Position numbers and translations under genes: made by a program. Shown here one piece after another: positions 5,185 to 6,204 of a stretch of DNA of 6,204 nt (position 1 is its first letter; every line of letters begins with the position of its first letter). The notes under the pieces were generated by a model. The model searched no databases. It was not told the DNA's origin and saw only the letters and a program-made list of their open reading frames with translations. The stretch covers positions 1 to 6,204 of the forward strand of contig JAJRVM010000362.1 of the NCBI GenBank assembly GCA_024277285.1. Reading direction: 5' to 3'. The stretch comes from Planctomycetota bacterium (GTDB lineage: Bacteria; Planctomycetota; Planctomycetia; Pirellulales; Pirellulaceae).

Positions 5185-6156
5185 TCAATCTGGCACGGCC
5201 GCGACACGTGTTGCCCCTTCAATCGATTGGCACAGCCGAGCTGCCTGCGGATGATTGGGGTCCATCTGCATCGCGCGCTCGAGTGCCGCGCGCGCCGCCG
5301 CCCGATCGCCGGCAAGAAAATGCGACTCGGCCAAACGGAACTGCAGGTCGGCGGTCTGCATTCCACGTGCGTGAGCCATGACGAAATATCGCACCGCTTG
5401 CGGCTGACGGCCCAACGAGGCGAACGCCATGCCGTGCCAGAACAATAACTCGGCCGGCTCCTCGCCCGGTGGATAGGTTTCGCCCATCGACTGTAATGTG
5501 GCAAGCGCGCGCTGGGAGCGTCCATTGCGTTGGTACACCTGCGCCACCGCCATCTGCACTTCGGGATAGTTCGGTTGGATACTCAACGCGCGTTGGTAGG
5601 CGGCCAACGCCTCACGCCACTTTCCCTCCAACTTGAGTACGTCGCCGCGCAGTCGCTGAGCGCTGGCCAATTCAAGCCCAGAATCAATCACCTTGGTAGC
5701 TAACTGATTGGCAGCCGCCAGATCGTTTTGAGCCAACTGCATTTCGCCCAAACGGATTGTCAACTCCGGATCGTCGCCCGAGAGCCGCACCGCCTCGCGC
5801 TGGTGCTTGACCGCGTCGTCACGCATACCGCGATTCCACAGCGTTTCGGCATAGTGTGCACGCACCCGCTCATCGACCGGACAAGCTTCTACCGCCTTTG
5901 AATAGTACTGTTCCGCGCGATCCCAATCGCCCGCGTGAAACGCGTCAGCACCTTGTCGAGCGATCTGCCGGGCCGATACCACGTCGTCGCGCTGAAAACG
6001 CTTTGCAAACCCGCTGCATCCGAACTGCAATACTAACAGCGGCACGAGGAAACAGAACCACGCCCACGACCTGTACCCACGGCGCGCGCTAGCCCGGTGC
6101 CAGCCTGGCAACAAGACTGACAACCAACGTCGCTCGACAAGCCGGGGCCCAGACAT
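5185..6156 (-). CDS. Tetratricopeptide-repeat protein, probable lipoprotein (323 aa)
   Basis: The protein has about seven tandem TPR units of roughly 34 residues from 62 to 302. Clear units include 62-95 (GDWDRAEQYYSKAVEACP), 96-129 (AETLWNRGMRDDAVKHQREAV), 164-197 (GKWREALAAYQRALSIQPNY) and 269-302 (GDRAAARAALERAMQMDPNH). TPR arrays are protein-protein scaffolds. The N-terminus has a long basic stretch (1-30), a hydrophobic segment (31-46), and QFGC with Cys47. This is a loose lipobox, so the protein is probably exported and lipid-anchored, though it could instead be a type II membrane protein. ATG at 6156 is preferred over TTG at 6183, because the extra nine codons are the 15-bp tandem repeat itself. 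A GGGGA sequence in the repeat lies 7 bases before the ATG and could act as a weak ribosome binding site. Its partners are unknown. No operon partner is seen: the next minus-strand gene is 306 bases on and has its own candidate promoter. Confidence 0.85.
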   Translation of the reverse strand: MSGPRLVERRWLSVLLPGWHRASARRGYRSWAWFCFLVPLLVLQFGCSGFAKRFQRDDVVSARQIARQGADAFHAGDWDRAEQYYSKAVEACPVDERVRAHYAETLWNRGMRDDAVKHQREAVRLSGDDPELTIRLGEMQLAQNDLAAANQLATKVIDSGLELASAQRLRGDVLKLEGKWREALAAYQRALSIQPNYPEVQMAVAQVYQRNGRSQRALATLQSMGETYPPGEEPAELLFWHGMAFASLGRQPQAVRYFVMAHARGMQTADLQFRLAESHFLAGDRAAARAALERAMQMDPNHPQAARLCQSIEGATRVAAVPD

Positions 6157-6158
6157 CC

Positions 6159-6203
6159 GTGTCCCCAAGTTACGTGTCCCCAAGTTACGTGTCCCGTAGC
6201 TAC
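6159..6203. repeat. 15-bp tandem repeat, three units, beside the TPR gene start
   Basis: GTGTCCCCAAGTTAC occurs at 6159-6173 and again, identically, at 6174-6188. A third unit, GTGTCCCGTAGCTAC (6189-6203), has three changes. The array may continue past the window edge. The minus-strand reading contains GGGGACACGTAACTT. I recall similar sequences as intergenic repeats near REP-associated transposases, but no transposase is visible here. The array ends two bases before the TPR start codon. Confidence 0.8.
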
Positions 6204-6204
6204 G

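Noticed and set aside
4979..5188. 69-codon minus-strand open frame after the TPR gene
   Set aside because: It overlaps the TPR stop region, has no good ribosome binding site, and its Pro/Val pattern comes from the 9-base units.
6159..6203. CRISPR array
   Set aside because: The units are 15 bp and directly abutting with no spacers, so this is a simple tandem repeat.

Overview
The window looks like chromosomal DNA of a planctomycete, probably of the Pirellulales. Three things suggest this. A small 81-residue protein (4633-4878, minus strand) has the layout of a short protein I recall from planctomycete genomes, ending in an RRRFITYEEML-type motif. The two-halved ABC-2 permease begins with a GPVFARE/PRRPRH-type N-terminus. 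The intergenic DNA carries short hairpin-like repeats. Base composition is moderately GC-rich, TTG start codons are used, and Shine-Dalgarno sites are present. The taxonomic assignment comes from recalled family features, not from a search.

Layout from left to right. The window opens with the first 30 codons of a minus-strand gene for a secreted protein (1-91), preceded by a strong ribosome binding site. A 399-base divergent intergenic region (92-490) follows. It holds a pair of near-identical 21-bp repeats, a perfect TATAAT box flanked by inverted GGCCAA/TTGGCC arms, and a nested GC-rich hairpin. A compact plus-strand operon of three membrane-protein genes comes next: an ABC-2 type permease with two homologous halves (491-2353), a full CNNM/CorC-type transporter (2378-3643), and a shorter CNNM plus CBS paralogue lacking the C-terminal CorC_HlyC domain (3640-4602). 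The gaps are 24 bases and then a 4-base ATGA overlap, so the three are probably co-transcribed.

The operon meets two minus-strand genes convergently. The 81-residue small protein ends 30 bases from the operon. Beyond a 306-base gap lies a TPR-repeat, probably lipid-anchored protein (5185-6156). Its start codon sits next to a 15-bp tandem repeat that runs to the right edge of the window.

Functionally, the operon is best read as an inner-membrane transport module: a permease lacking its ATPase here, with two non-identical CNNM-family proteins that may form a heteromer for Mg2+ or other divalent cation transport or homeostasis. The substrate is unproven. I see no CRISPR array, rRNA, tRNA, transposase or phage gene. 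No wholly new system is demonstrable. The most unusual points are the asymmetric CNNM pair with uneven erosion of its CBS nucleotide motifs, the permease without an ATPase, and the repeat elements beside gene starts.
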